64,000 bases of DNA from Mesorhizobium sp. L-8-3 (GCF_016756615.1 NZ_AP023262.1:3039501-3103500), one strand, 5' to 3'. Counted from the stretch's first letter, positions 52,426 through 61,252 are shown. Made by a program: numbers and translations. Notes: generated by a model from the sequence alone, not told the origin.

Positions 52426-53081
52426 GTGAGCGACTCTTCCATGGCTGCCGACCATTCCGACAGGCGGGTCTCGAACACCCTCTCATCGATGCGGACCGTA
52501 AGGTCCGCGGCCGGGCTTTCACTGAAATCGAAAAAATGCGCGATGTCGTCGCCGACCGCCGCGCGCAACCCTTCATAGAGGGCGGGTGAGCCGGAGACCT
52601 TCACGCGGATGCTCTCGTCGTCCTCTAGGGCAGCGCGCACCGTGGCGGCGAGCGTGTCGACCGCGCGCCGCTGCAGGTCGGCTGTCAGCACGGGGCCGAG
52701 AATGCGCGCGGTGACCGCCGTGACGAGCGCCGTCAAGGTTTCCCGCATCCTTGTCATCTCGTCGGCGACGGCCGCGCCCATCGCTTCGCCGAACTGGCGC
52801 TCGAGCGCCTCGGTCTCGGCCGCGTGGCGTTCGCGTTCGGCGGCGAGCGTCGCCTCATATTCGGCCCTCAGGCGTTCGGTGAGCTCACGCTCCACCCTTT
52901 CGGCCTCGATCCGCATCAACTCGTCGATGTCGGGTTCGCTGGCGGCCGGTTCATCAGCGATGAAGGGAGCACCTGGCAGGAGGGAAGTGTCGGCGAAGGC
53001 GAACGGAACGACATCCGGCGCCACGGGGCGCCGGTAGCCGAAATCCTCCAGAACGTCGGCGAGGGCGGGCGCCCGCATCAT
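52422..53081 (-). CDS. FliH-like flagellar assembly protein
   Basis: A 219-residue protein: a Pro-rich start, a long charged helix (IDELMRIEAERVERELTERLRAEYEATLAAERERHAAETEALERQF, in parts) and a C-terminal FliH/YscL-like domain (ALYEGLRAAVGDDIAHFFDFSESPAADLTVRIDE). FliH links the FliI ATPase to the C ring. The start overlaps the fliF stop (ATGA), and its stop overlaps motB, so fliF-fliH-motB-motC-fliK form one coupled operon. Confidence 0.75.
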   Translation of the reverse strand: MMRAPALADVLEDFGYRRPVAPDVVPFAFADTSLLPGAPFIADEPAASEPDIDELMRIEAERVERELTERLRAEYEATLAAERERHAAETEALERQFGEAMGAAVADEMTRMRETLTALVTAVTARILGPVLTADLQRRAVDTLAATVRAALEDDESIRVKVSGSPALYEGLRAAVGDDIAHFFDFSESPAADLTVRIDERVFETRLSEWSAAMEESLT

Positions 53082-54721
53082 GCAGCCTCCGGGTTGGCCC
53101 ATTTGCGCAGGATCATCGCGGTACGTTCCTCATTGAGGTCGACCATCTGGGCGAGGCGTTCCTGCGGTCCTCTGCGCATCTTCTGGCGCAGTTCCGCGAT
53201 GCTGTCCTCGTCCTCCGACTGGTTGAACGCGCCGATCGTGGGCAGCGTCGGGAACTGGAAGTTCTCCGAGAAGTTCGGCAGCGCGTTCGGCGCGGGGAAG
53301 GGCAGGGCGGCTTCCTGCTCGGACGCGTCCGACTTGCCGAGGGCGGCCGTGAGCGGCCGCAGGCCGAACCAAGCGACCAGGAAGGCGACGAGGATGAAGG
53401 CGGCGGCGTTGATCACGGTGCCGGCCTGGCTGGCGATCGCGTCGAGGAAGCCCGGCTCGTGGACCGCCTCGCCGTTCAGCCCTTCCATGAATTCGACCGA
53501 CGTGACGGTGATGTTGTCGCCGCGCGCCTCGCTGTAGCCGGCCGCCGTGGCCGCGACCTTCTGGATCTCGGCGACGCGCTCGGCGATTTGCTCCGGCGTC
53601 GCATCGGCGCCGAGGATGGCGAGCAGGCGCTCCTGGTTGACGACGACGGCGATGGAGAGTTTCGAAACCGTGTAACCGTTGCTGACCGTGGCGATCCGCT
53701 TGGTGTTCATTTCGTAATTGGTGGTCTCTTCCTTGCGCTCGCTCTGCTCGGAAGATTGCGGGCCGTCGGGTGTCGGCGTGTCGGCGTTGGGAAGATCCTG
53801 CTGCACGGTCGCCGGCGTGTTCTGGCTGCTGCGGTTCGCCGAATCATTGGCACGCACGACCTGCACCGAGCGCTCGACGCGGGATTCCGGATCGAAGATG
53901 GTCTCCTCGATCTGACGGCTGTCGGTGTTGACGTCGGCGCGCACCGAAGTGCGCAGGTTCTCGCTGCCGAGATAGGGCGCCAGCGCCCGGTGGATATTGT
54001 CCTCGATCTGGCTCTCGATGGTCCGTTCGACGCCGATGGTGCGGGTCAGCGTGCTGTTGGCGGGGTCGTCGCCCGCGGCCAGCAGCGAGCCGTTGGAATC
54101 GAGCACCGTCACCTTGTCGGCGGCCAGCCCGGGTACCGCGGCGGCGACCAGATGGCGGATCGACATGGCGGTCTTGGTGGCGTCGATGCCGCTGTAGCGG
54201 ATCACCACCGAGGCGGAGGGCTCCTGCTCATCGCGACGGAAGTTGGCGCGCTCGGAAACCACGATATGGACGCGCGCGGCCTTGATGCCGGCGATCGACT
54301 GGATGGTGCGTGCGATTTCGCCTTCGAGAGCCCGAACCCGGGTGACCTCCTGCATGAAGGAGGTGAGGCCGAGCGACCCGACATTGTCGAACAGTTCGTA
54401 GCCGGCATTGGTGCTCGAGGGCAGGCCCTTCTCCGCCAGCAGCATGCGGGCCTGGGCGGTCATGCCGGTCGGTACCAGCACCGACGTGCCGTCCGAGCCG
54501 ACGTCGAAGGAGACGCCGGACTCGCCGAGAACCATGCCGATCTGGTTCACGTCGGAGCGTTCGAGCCCGACATAGAGCGTCTCGTAGGCCGGGCGGTTGA
54601 GGTAGAAGGAACCGATGCCGAGCACGACCAGCACCAGCGCCACGACCAATCCGGCGATCGCCAGGCGCTTGGGCCCGAGTTCGCGGAGGTTAGCTACGAT
54701 TTGCTTTAATTGCTCTGGCAA
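53078..54721 (-). CDS. fliF: Flagellar MS-ring protein FliF
   Basis: A 547-residue FliF. One helix at about 19-39 (LAIAGLVVALVLVVLGIGSFY), then ring-building motifs: YETLYVGLERSDVNQIGMVLGESGVSFDVGSDGTSVLVP, MLLAEKGLPSSTNAGYELFDNVGSLGLTSFMQEVTRVRALEGEIARTI and VHIVVSERANFRRDEQEPSASVVI, all in runs, and a second helix near 435. The last residues (LAQMVDLNEERTAMILRKWANPEAA) match the FliG-binding tail. The start codon is TTG. Upstream is the promoter-like motif at 54752-54779. Confidence 0.95.
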   Translation of the reverse strand: MPEQLKQIVANLRELGPKRLAIAGLVVALVLVVLGIGSFYLNRPAYETLYVGLERSDVNQIGMVLGESGVSFDVGSDGTSVLVPTGMTAQARMLLAEKGLPSSTNAGYELFDNVGSLGLTSFMQEVTRVRALEGEIARTIQSIAGIKAARVHIVVSERANFRRDEQEPSASVVIRYSGIDATKTAMSIRHLVAAAVPGLAADKVTVLDSNGSLLAAGDDPANSTLTRTIGVERTIESQIEDNIHRALAPYLGSENLRTSVRADVNTDSRQIEETIFDPESRVERSVQVVRANDSANRSSQNTPATVQQDLPNADTPTPDGPQSSEQSERKEETTNYEMNTKRIATVSNGYTVSKLSIAVVVNQERLLAILGADATPEQIAERVAEIQKVAATAAGYSEARGDNITVTSVEFMEGLNGEAVHEPGFLDAIASQAGTVINAAAFILVAFLVAWFGLRPLTAALGKSDASEQEAALPFPAPNALPNFSENFQFPTLPTIGAFNQSEDEDSIAELRQKMRRGPQERLAQMVDLNEERTAMILRKWANPEAA

Positions 54722-54751
54722 CGGTACCGGCTCCCGGAATCTGCGGTGCCG

Positions 54752-54779
54752 GGAGACTAGGTGCCGAAGCTTGTGCGAA
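54752..54779 (-). promoter_or_regulatory. Flagellar promoter-like motif before fliF
   Basis: On the minus strand TTTCGCACAAGCTT (CAAG complement 54770-54773) is followed after 10 bp by TAGT (54756-54759) and CTCC. The flhA copy shares TCGCACAAGCTT and the TAGT at the same spacing. The TAGT is about 35 bp upstream of the TTG start of fliF. Confidence 0.6.
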
Positions 54780-54784
54780 AATGA

Positions 54785-54820
54785 AATCGGGCCGCGGTGG
54801 AGGTCAACCGCGGCCCGATT
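54785..54820 (-). terminator. Intrinsic terminator of the flagellin gene
   Basis: On the minus strand AATCGGGCCGCGG and CCGCGGCCCGATT (54808-54820 with 54785-54797) form a perfect 13-bp stem, followed by TTCATTTTCG. It lies 40 bp after the flagellin stop, directly before the fliF promoter-like motif, so the two units are insulated. Confidence 0.85.
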
Positions 54821-54859
54821 CCGGTCAGTGTCGCCGGCCCGCCAGGGCCCGCGTCTGGC

Positions 54860-55768
54860 TTAGCGGAACAGCGACAGGATCTGCTGCGAGTTGCCGTTGG
54901 CGATCGACAGCGCCTGGATGCCGAGCTGCTGCTGGACCTGCAGAGCCTGGAGACGGGTCGATTCCTCGTTCATGTCGGCGTCGACGAGCGTGCCCACGCC
55001 GCGATCGATCGCGTCCATCAGGTTCGACACGAAGTCCTTCTGCAGGTCGATGCGGGTCTTGGCAGCGCCAAGATCCGAAGCCGAGGTGGTCATGGACTGC
55101 AGTGCGGCGTCGACCCCGCTGATCAGCGCGTCGAGCGTCGCGACGTCCGCAGCCGAGTCGGTGAGCGCCGAGATGTTAAGCGTCGAGACCGAGACACCCG
55201 TGGCGCCGATGACCGTGTCGAGGATGCCGTCGTCGGCTACCGTGTCAAAGAGCTTGGCGCCTGCAATGTCGATGGTCAGCGTGCCCGTGCTGACGGTGCC
55301 GGTCGAAGAGCGCGTGAAGGACGCGACGATCTGCTTCGAGGTTCCGACGGTGGCCTCATCGAACGACAGCCAGTTCTCGCCCGAGAAGGAGGCCGAGGTA
55401 GCGATGCTGTTCAGCTGCTGCTGGAGCTGCGTGATCTCCGACTGGACCTTGGACTTGTCGACGCCGGGCTCACGGGCGGCAACCAGCTTGGCCTTGATCT
55501 CGTCGACGACCTTGATGGCGGCGTTGGTCGCCGTATAGGCCGTGTCGAGCTTGGCGGCGCCGAAGCCGAGCGCGTCCTGGACGGTCGACAGCGCCTTGTT
55601 GTCGGACCGCATGGTGGTCGCGATCGACCAGTAGGCGGCGTTGTCGGAGGCCTCGGCGACGCGATAGCCGGTCGAGATGCGCGACTGGGTGGTTTCCAGG
55701 GATTTGTTGGTCTGCTGCAGGCTCTTCAGCGCCGTCATTGCAGACACGTTCGTCATGATACTGGACAT
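54860..55768 (-). CDS. Flagellin
   Basis: A 302-residue flagellin. N-terminal D0/D1: TNVSAMTALKSLQQTNKSLETTQSRISTGYRVAEASDNAAYWSIATTMRSDNKALSTVQDALGFGAAKLDTAYTA, in parts. C-terminal D1/D0: DVATLDALISGVDAALQSMTTSASDLGAAKTRIDLQ, and NEESTRLQALQVQQQLGIQALSIANGNSQQILSLFR. The middle is short. It is the only flagellin gene seen here, although rhizobia often have several in tandem. The ~210-nt leader region may be the target of FlbT. It is a single-gene unit with its own terminator. Confidence 0.95.
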   Translation of the reverse strand: MSSIMTNVSAMTALKSLQQTNKSLETTQSRISTGYRVAEASDNAAYWSIATTMRSDNKALSTVQDALGFGAAKLDTAYTATNAAIKVVDEIKAKLVAAREPGVDKSKVQSEITQLQQQLNSIATSASFSGENWLSFDEATVGTSKQIVASFTRSSTGTVSTGTLTIDIAGAKLFDTVADDGILDTVIGATGVSVSTLNISALTDSAADVATLDALISGVDAALQSMTTSASDLGAAKTRIDLQKDFVSNLMDAIDRGVGTLVDADMNEESTRLQALQVQQQLGIQALSIANGNSQQILSLFR

Positions 55769-55980
55769 GGACTCTGCCCCTACACTTACTCAACACACAA
55801 GGGACATACCGGACTCAACCGGTAGGGCGGCGCGGCATCATGCCTGTCGAACGCGTACTGCTGATCAACCCCGTCCTGCTGTGATGCCTTTATCGCGGAC
55901 AAATGCTACCAAATCGATAAAGCACGGAATTTTCTCGATCGGCCGTGCCGAGGCTGTGGAAGGTTCCGCCGGGGAGGAAG

Positions 55981-56022
55981 CTAAGCAGACATTCCTTGGC
56001 AAGCCAACGAATGGTCTGCTTA
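55981..56022 (+). repeat. Double-hairpin element, copy D, left part (split by IS)
   Basis: CTAAGCAGAC at the start and GGTCTGCTTA at the end form the first hairpin. It continues at 57359 after the insertion sequence. Between the flagellin start and this point (55769-55980) no gene is seen; it is the flagellin promoter and leader region. Confidence 0.75.
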
Positions 56023-57361
56023 GGACAGCTGCAACGATAATTGAATCGGTCGGTTGTCTCGACCTGCGGCGGTGTGACTCACCCGGCAGGGATTCCCTGC
56101 CGGAGCGAGGCGCGCTAGCGGTAGCGACATGATCGACCGGCGCGGGATCCAGCAGCGGTGGGAGGCGGACGGCTCGAAGCGCGACGAGCGCGGCCGGCGC
56201 GTGTTCGCCGCCAGCGAGGCGCGCGCTGCGGGCCGGGGTGGGCTGGCGGCGGTCTCGGAGATCACAGGGCTGGCCCGCTCGACGATCGGGCGCGGGCTGA
56301 AAGACCTCGACGCGGCGCCGCCGCGCGGTCGGGTGCGCCGGGAAGGCGGCGGCCCGCGGCCGTTGACGGCGCGCGATCCGACGCTGCTTGCCGACCTTGA
56401 GCGCCTCGTTGAGCCGGCGACCTTGGGTGATCCGGAGCGGCCTCTGTTGTGGGTGTCGAAGAGCCTGGACAAGCTGGCGCGCGCGCTTGGCGACATGGGC
56501 CATGCGATCAGCCCCAACAGCGTGCGCAAGCTGCTTGTCAAGCTCGGCTTCTCGCGCCAGCTTAACCGCAAGACGGATGAAGGCGCGCACCATCCCGACC
56601 GCGATGCCCAGTTCGCGCACATCAACGCCAAGGTGGTCGCCGCGCAGGCGGCCGGTGAGCCCGTCATCTCCGTCGATACAAAGAAGAAAGAGCTCGTCGG
56701 CGCCTTCAAGAATGGCGGCAGCGACTATCGCCCGAAGGGCGACCCGCAGCGCGTCAAGGTGCACGACTTCGTCGACAAGACGCTTGGCAAGGTCGTCCCC
56801 TACGGCGTCTACGACGTGGCCGCCAACGAGGGCTGGGTCAGCGTCGGCATCACCGCCGACACCGCCGAGTTCGCGGTCCACTCGATCCGCACGTGGCTCG
56901 AGCGCATGGGCCGCCAGCGCTATCCCTCGGCCGGCGCGCTGACGATCACCGCCGACTGCGGCGGCTCCAACGGGGCGCGCGTGCGGCTGTGGAAGGTGGA
57001 ACTGCAGAAGCTCGCCGACGAGACCGGGCTTGTCGTCCACGTCCATCACTATCCGCCGGGCACGTCGAAGTGGAACAAGATCGAGCACCGACTGTTCTGC
57101 CACATCACGCAGAATTGGCGCGGCCGTCCGTTGACGGATCGCCTCGCCGTGGTCGAGTTGATCGGCGCGACCACGACCAAGACCGGGCTCAAGGTCGAGT
57201 GCGCGCTCGACGCCACCACCTATGAGAAGGGCGTGAAGGTCTCGGCTGCCGAGATGGCGACCCTCGATATCACCGGCGACCAGTTCCATCCAGAATGGAA
57301 TTACACAATCAAACCGCGGCGGTCGGCCATAGCGTAGCGGTTATCGTTGCAGCTGTCCTTA
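56020..57361 (+). mobile_element. ISAzo13-type insertion sequence
   Basis: Terminal inverted repeats GGACAGCTGCAACGATAA (56023-56040) and its complement TTATCGTTGCAGCTGTCC (57341-57358) are perfect over 18 bp. They are flanked by the direct repeat TTA (56020-56022 and 57359-57361), a 3-bp target duplication. One transposase gene fills the element. Removing the IS and one TTA restores a complete double-hairpin element. Confidence 0.92.
56129..57337 (+). CDS. ISAzo13-family transposase
   Basis: A 402-residue transposase. N-terminal helix-turn-helix part: GRRVFAASEARAAGRGGLAAVSEITGLARSTIGRGLKDL, in parts. The catalytic region shows PVISVDTKKKELVGAFKNGG, LTITADCGGSNGARVRLWK and HHYPPGTSKWNKIEHRLFCHI, where the Asp, Asp and Glu are the probable DDE residues. 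The order ISVDTKKKE - ADCGGSNG - YPPGTSKWNKIEH is typical of the family. The frame is complete, so the element may be active. Confidence 0.92.
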   Translation: MIDRRGIQQRWEADGSKRDERGRRVFAASEARAAGRGGLAAVSEITGLARSTIGRGLKDLDAAPPRGRVRREGGGPRPLTARDPTLLADLERLVEPATLGDPERPLLWVSKSLDKLARALGDMGHAISPNSVRKLLVKLGFSRQLNRKTDEGAHHPDRDAQFAHINAKVVAAQAAGEPVISVDTKKKELVGAFKNGGSDYRPKGDPQRVKVHDFVDKTLGKVVPYGVYDVAANEGWVSVGITADTAEFAVHSIRTWLERMGRQRYPSAGALTITADCGGSNGARVRLWKVELQKLADETGLVVHVHHYPPGTSKWNKIEHRLFCHITQNWRGRPLTDRLAVVELIGATTTKTGLKVECALDATTYEKGVKVSAAEMATLDITGDQFHPEWNYTIKPRRSAIA

Positions 57362-57425
57362 GGCCTTTGTTCTGTCGCAGATTCTTGTCGGAAAACCGTG
57401 AGACACTTTTCCGGAATCTGCTTAG
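57359..57425 (+). repeat. Double-hairpin element, copy D, right part
   Basis: It begins at the TTA duplication and continues GGCCTTTGTTCTGTCG, CAGATTCTTGTCGG, AAAACCGTGAGACACTTTTCC and GGAATCTGCTTAG, the second hairpin of the element. Alignment with copy B on the plus strand is continuous when the IS is removed. The following 57426-57567, up to the fliP stop, shows no gene. Confidence 0.8.
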
Positions 57426-57567
57426 AAGCCCCGGCAGGCTTCGGGAAGGTGTCTCCAAGGCCTTCCGGCATGTTGCGTGAAAAAGGGGGTCACGCAACAT
57501 TCTGCAGGATCTTGATTTTGCGCATGTCGTTATCCCGGTTCCGGGCTCCACTTGGGGGCGACATGCT

Positions 57568-58305
57568 CTAGCCGAAGGAGCGCACCAGGCTGCCCACCAG
57601 GAGGTTCCAGCCGTCGATCAGCACGAAGAACAGGATCTTGAAGGGGAGCGACACCACCGTCGGCGGCAGCATCATCATGCCCATCGACATGGTGATCGTC
57701 GCCACGACGAGGTCGATGACCAGAAACGGCAGCACGATCAGGAAGCCGATCTCGAAACCGCGCCGGATCTCGGAAATCATGAAGGCGGGGATCAGCACGC
57801 GAAGGTCGACCGTTTCGCCGGTGGTCACCGTCTGGCCGCGCTCGCGCGCGAGATCGGCGAAGAGGCTGAAGTCCTTCTCGCGCACATTTTGCAGCATGAA
57901 GGCGCGGAACGGCTCGGCGATGCGCTGCACCGCCTGCTCCTCGCTGATCCGATTGTCCATCAGCGGCCGCACGCCGTTGCTCCATGCCTGATCGAAGGCC
58001 GGCGCCATGACGTAGAAAGTCATGAACAAGGCGAGACTGATCATGATGAAGTTCGCCGGCGTCGTCTGCAGGCCGATGCCGGTGCGCAGGATCGAGAAGG
58101 CGATCGTGAAGCGGGTGAAGCTCGTCACCATGATCAACAGGCCCGGTGCGAGCGAGAGCACGGTGAGCAGGCCGAAGAGCTGGATGATGTAGCCGACGGT
58201 CGCGCCGTCGGCCTGGCCGGCCAGCGCGCCGAGGTCTATCTGCTGGGCGCTTGCGGGCTCCAGCGAGATCGCGAAAAGGAGAGCGACGGCGAAAAGGCGC
58301 TTCAT
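57568..58305 (-). CDS. fliP: Flagellar export gate protein FliP
   Basis: A 245-residue FliP with a cleavable signal (RLFAVALLFAISLEPASAQQ) and four membrane helices. Signatures: LSLAPGLLIMVTSFTRFTIAFSILRTGIGLQTTPANFIMISLALFMTFYVM (in parts) and VLIPAFMISEIRRGFEIGFLIVLPFLVIDLVVATITMSMGMMMLPPTVVSLPFKILFFVLIDGW (in parts). It forms the export gate with FliQ and FliR. It is the last gene of the flgB-to-fliP run; the IS lies 207 bp downstream of its stop, so no flagellar gene is broken. Confidence 0.95.
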   Translation of the reverse strand: MKRLFAVALLFAISLEPASAQQIDLGALAGQADGATVGYIIQLFGLLTVLSLAPGLLIMVTSFTRFTIAFSILRTGIGLQTTPANFIMISLALFMTFYVMAPAFDQAWSNGVRPLMDNRISEEQAVQRIAEPFRAFMLQNVREKDFSLFADLARERGQTVTTGETVDLRVLIPAFMISEIRRGFEIGFLIVLPFLVIDLVVATITMSMGMMMLPPTVVSLPFKILFFVLIDGWNLLVGSLVRSFG

Positions 58306-58784
58306 TCGAACAGCATCGTCCGGATCAGGACGTCCTTGACCATGCCTTTGCTGCGGATGCCGGCGCGCTCGACGAGATCGGATTTGAGATGCTGGTAGCC
58401 GCTGGCGCCCTGCACCTGCATCAGCTTCACGGTGCGGATATAGGCCAGTATGTCCTGCTGTATGGCATCCGCCAGCATCGGGTCCTGAGGCGGCTGATCG
58501 AAGACCAGCGACAGTTCCAGCCTGATCCACACCGTCTCCGGAACCGAGAGATTGGTCGTGATCGGTGCGAGATCGACGATGTTGGCAGGAGCGATCGTCG
58601 CCGCTTCGTGTTCCGCGCCGGCATCGGCGGCGGGCGGCGGGGCCGCCGTCCTGGCCTCGCCGTTGAGGAAGCCGCCGGACAGCCAGCCGATGCCGGCCGC
58701 CATCACGGTCAGCGCCAGGAGCACGGCGATCTGGACCACCGTCGAGGGGCCGCGCTTCACTTCTGCTTCGGGAACGATCGACAC
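58302..58784 (-). CDS. fliL: Flagellar basal body-associated protein FliL
   Basis: A 160-residue FliL: short cytoplasmic start, one helix (VQIAVLLALTVMAAGIGWL), a Pro/Ala linker, and the periplasmic domain (ITTNLSVPETVWIRLELSLVFDQ; LADAIQQDILAYIRTVKLMQVQGASGYQHLKSDLVERAGIRSKGMVKDVLIRTMLFE, in parts). FliL surrounds and supports the stator units. It overlaps fliP by ATGA. Confidence 0.92.
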   Translation of the reverse strand: MSIVPEAEVKRGPSTVVQIAVLLALTVMAAGIGWLSGGFLNGEARTAAPPPAADAGAEHEAATIAPANIVDLAPITTNLSVPETVWIRLELSLVFDQPPQDPMLADAIQQDILAYIRTVKLMQVQGASGYQHLKSDLVERAGIRSKGMVKDVLIRTMLFE

Positions 58785-58797
58785 GCCGCTTCAGACC

Positions 58798-59502
58798 TCA
58801 GATCGGGGAAATCGCGTCGACGAGCTGCTTGCCCCAGGTCGGCTGCTGGACTTCGGTGATGCGGCCTCGGCCGCCATAGGAAATCCGGGCCTCCGCGATG
58901 CGCTCATAGGGGATGGTGTTCGCACCGTCGATGTCGGCCGGGCGGACGATGCCGGCGATGGTAAGCACCCGCATCTCGAAATTGACGCGCACCTCCTGCG
59001 TGCCGCGTATGATGAGATTGCCGTTGGGCAGGACGTCGGTGACGACGGCCGCGACCGAGAGCCGGACCTTCTCGGACCGGACCGTTGCGCCGTCGCCTTC
59101 ATAGGTCGAGGAGGACGACAGGTCCATATCGGCCGTCACGTCGCTGCCGTTGCCGCCGGCCTTCGCCTCGGCCTCGAAGCCGATCTTGCGGCCCTGTTTG
59201 CGCCGGCGGTCGGACTGATTGTTGAACTGCGCCTTTTCGTCGAACAGCACGAACACGGTGAGGATGTCGCCGACGTTCAAGGCACGCGCGTCGGTGAAGA
59301 AATGCGCCTGGCGGTCGTCCCACAGCGAGTAGCGCTTGACCGGTTGTACCGGCGCCGACGGATAGGCACTGGTGGCGTCGAGCGTCGTCTGCAAGCCGCT
59401 GCCGACCGCCGACATCTTGGGCTCCGTGCCGATTTCGCTCAGCGACTGGCTGCAGCCGCTCAGGCCCGCGACGGCCACGATCAGCAAGGCGGCATGTCTC
59501 AT
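58798..59502 (-). CDS. flgH: Flagellar L-ring protein FlgH
   Basis: A 234-residue outer-membrane lipoprotein. Lipobox LSGC at about residue 17; signatures SLWDDRQAHFFTDARALNVGDILTVFV, NGNLIIRGTQEVRVNFEMRVLTIAGIVRPADID (in parts) and TIPYERIAEARISYGGRGRI. It forms the L ring with FlgI's P ring inside. The ATG at 59502 overlaps the motE stop (ATGA). Confidence 0.95.
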   Translation of the reverse strand: MRHAALLIVAVAGLSGCSQSLSEIGTEPKMSAVGSGLQTTLDATSAYPSAPVQPVKRYSLWDDRQAHFFTDARALNVGDILTVFVLFDEKAQFNNQSDRRRKQGRKIGFEAEAKAGGNGSDVTADMDLSSSSTYEGDGATVRSEKVRLSVAAVVTDVLPNGNLIIRGTQEVRVNFEMRVLTIAGIVRPADIDGANTIPYERIAEARISYGGRGRITEVQQPTWGKQLVDAISPI

Positions 59503-60011
59503 GTCGGATCCTGGGGTCGGGAGGCGGCGGCCATGATGCCGGTCAGTTCGGCTGCGGCCTTGCGGTTCATTTCGTTGAGGATGAAGCCCGCCTGGCGGGT
59601 GTTCAGCTTCATCAATATGGCCGCGGCCAGCATGGGCTCGACGTCGGAAAGCCTTTCGGCGGCCGCGTCCGGCTTCATCTTGGAGTAGATATCGACCACG
59701 CCGCGCTCGGCACTGGCCATGAACTCCTCGCGCCGCTTCAGCCACGTCTCATATTCCGCGCGCTTGGCCTCGAGCTGCGCGACGCGCATGTCGATGTCCT
59801 TTTTCAGGGTCTCGAGTTCCTGGACCTGCAGTGCGTATCGCCGGTCCTTGGCGGCATCGGCGATGTTGGAACAGAACTCGCGGATCTCGTCGGTCACCTG
59901 GCCGCCCACGGCGACGGCCTGGGAGAGGGCCGAGCCGCCGTTGAACGACGCGCCGGCGAGCAGCAGTGCCGCCGAGAAGAGAACCTTTTGCAGCCGGGAC
60001 GAACGGGTCAT
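59499..60011 (-). CDS. motE: MotE, periplasmic motility protein (MgtE-N-like)
   Basis: A 170-residue secreted protein. The signal peptide (LQKVLFSAALLLAGASFNGGSALS) precedes a Cys-containing segment (IREFCSNIADAAKDRRY), a coiled coil (LETLKKDIDMRVAQLEAKRAEYETWLKRREE) and the MgtE-N-like end (KMKPDAAAERLSDVEPMLAAAILMKLNTRQAGFILNEM, in parts). In Sinorhizobium MotE acts as chaperone for MotC in the periplasm. A single Cys could make the disulfide-linked dimer described for MotE. Confidence 0.88.
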   Translation of the reverse strand: MTRSSRLQKVLFSAALLLAGASFNGGSALSQAVAVGGQVTDEIREFCSNIADAAKDRRYALQVQELETLKKDIDMRVAQLEAKRAEYETWLKRREEFMASAERGVVDIYSKMKPDAAAERLSDVEPMLAAAILMKLNTRQAGFILNEMNRKAAAELTGIMAAASRPQDPT

Positions 60012-60019
60012 CGCTTCAC

Positions 60020-61252
60020 CTATTGCACGACCAGGTCGGCCTGCAGCGCGCCGGCCGTCTTTATGCCCTGGAGGATGGCGATGATGCCGTCGGGCTTCAC
60101 CCCGATCCTGTTCAGCGCGTTGACAAGGGTTTCAAGGTCGGGGCCGTCGACCACCGCGACATTGGTGCCCTGCTGATTGGCCTCGATCACCGTATAGGGT
60201 TCCTCCGCCGTGACGCCGTTGGAGAAGGGAAGCGGCTGCGAGACTTTCGGCATCTCGGTGATTCGCACGGTCAGCTTTCCGTGGCTCACCGCAACCTTGG
60301 AGATCTTGACCTGCTGGCCGATGACGATCGTTCCCGAACGCTCGTCGACGACGACGCGCGCCGGCATGTCGGTGCCTACGGGCAGGTTCTCGAGTTCGGC
60401 GATGAAGCGCGCGGCCGAGATGTTGGCGGGCTTCTTGATCAACACCGTGCGCGAATCCTGCTCGGACGCGACGCCCCTGCCGAAGCGCTGGAAGGCGAAG
60501 GCGTTGATCGCGTCGGCGATCCGCACGGCGGTCGAAAAATCAGGGTTGAAGAGCTGCAGCGTCATCAGGTTGATGTCGCCCAGCCGGGCAGGCGGGGCGC
60601 GCTCGACGATGGCGCCGTTTGGCACGCGTCCTGATGTCGGCACGCCCTGGGTGAGGGTTTCGGCCTCGCCCTGTGCGGAGAAGCCGGCGACGAACATCGA
60701 GCCCTGCGCGACCGCGTAGATCTCGCCGTTGGCCGCCCTGAGCGGGGTCATCACGAGCGTGCCGCCCAGCAGGGAGGTTGCGTCGCCCAGCGACGAGACG
60801 CCGACGTCGATGCGCGCGCCCGACTGCACATAGGCCGGCAGGTTGGCGGTGACGATAACCGCAGCGACGTTCTTGGCCCGCGCGCGCCCGTCCTCGGTGG
60901 CGACGCCGAGATTCTGCAGCATCGCCTTGATGGACTGGTCGGTGAAGGGCGAGTTGCGCAGGCTGTCGCCGGTTCCCTGCAGGCCGATGACGAGGCCGTA
61001 GCCGACAAGCTGGTTGTCGCGCGAGGCCTGCAGCGACGCGATGTCCTTGATGCGCGAGATCGTCTGTCCGCGCGGCAGGTCGCTCGGCGTGGACGACACC
61101 TGGAACATGCGCGCGATCGCGTCGGGATCGTGCGATGCGTCCGGTCCGTTCCTCTTGTTGTACTCCTGCACGGCCTTTTCGCTGAGCCCATCGGCAATGG
61201 CCGGCTGCAGGCCGGTGAGGACCGCGAGCATGATAACGGCGGTACGCTTCAT
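60020..61252 (-). CDS. flgI: Flagellar P-ring protein FlgI
   Basis: A 410-residue protein with a signal peptide (KRTAVIMLAVLTGLQPAIA) and FlgI signatures: SRIKDIASLQASRDNQLVGYGLVIGLQGTGDSLRNSPFTDQSIKAMLQNLGV (in parts), NVAAVIVTANLPAYVQSGARIDVGVSSLGDATSLLGGTLVMTPL (in parts), and GVKPDGIIAILQGIKTAGALQADLVVQ at the end. It forms the ring in the peptidoglycan layer. The start overlaps flgA by ATGA. Confidence 0.95.
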   Translation of the reverse strand: MKRTAVIMLAVLTGLQPAIADGLSEKAVQEYNKRNGPDASHDPDAIARMFQVSSTPSDLPRGQTISRIKDIASLQASRDNQLVGYGLVIGLQGTGDSLRNSPFTDQSIKAMLQNLGVATEDGRARAKNVAAVIVTANLPAYVQSGARIDVGVSSLGDATSLLGGTLVMTPLRAANGEIYAVAQGSMFVAGFSAQGEAETLTQGVPTSGRVPNGAIVERAPPARLGDINLMTLQLFNPDFSTAVRIADAINAFAFQRFGRGVASEQDSRTVLIKKPANISAARFIAELENLPVGTDMPARVVVDERSGTIVIGQQVKISKVAVSHGKLTVRITEMPKVSQPLPFSNGVTAEEPYTVIEANQQGTNVAVVDGPDLETLVNALNRIGVKPDGIIAILQGIKTAGALQADLVVQ

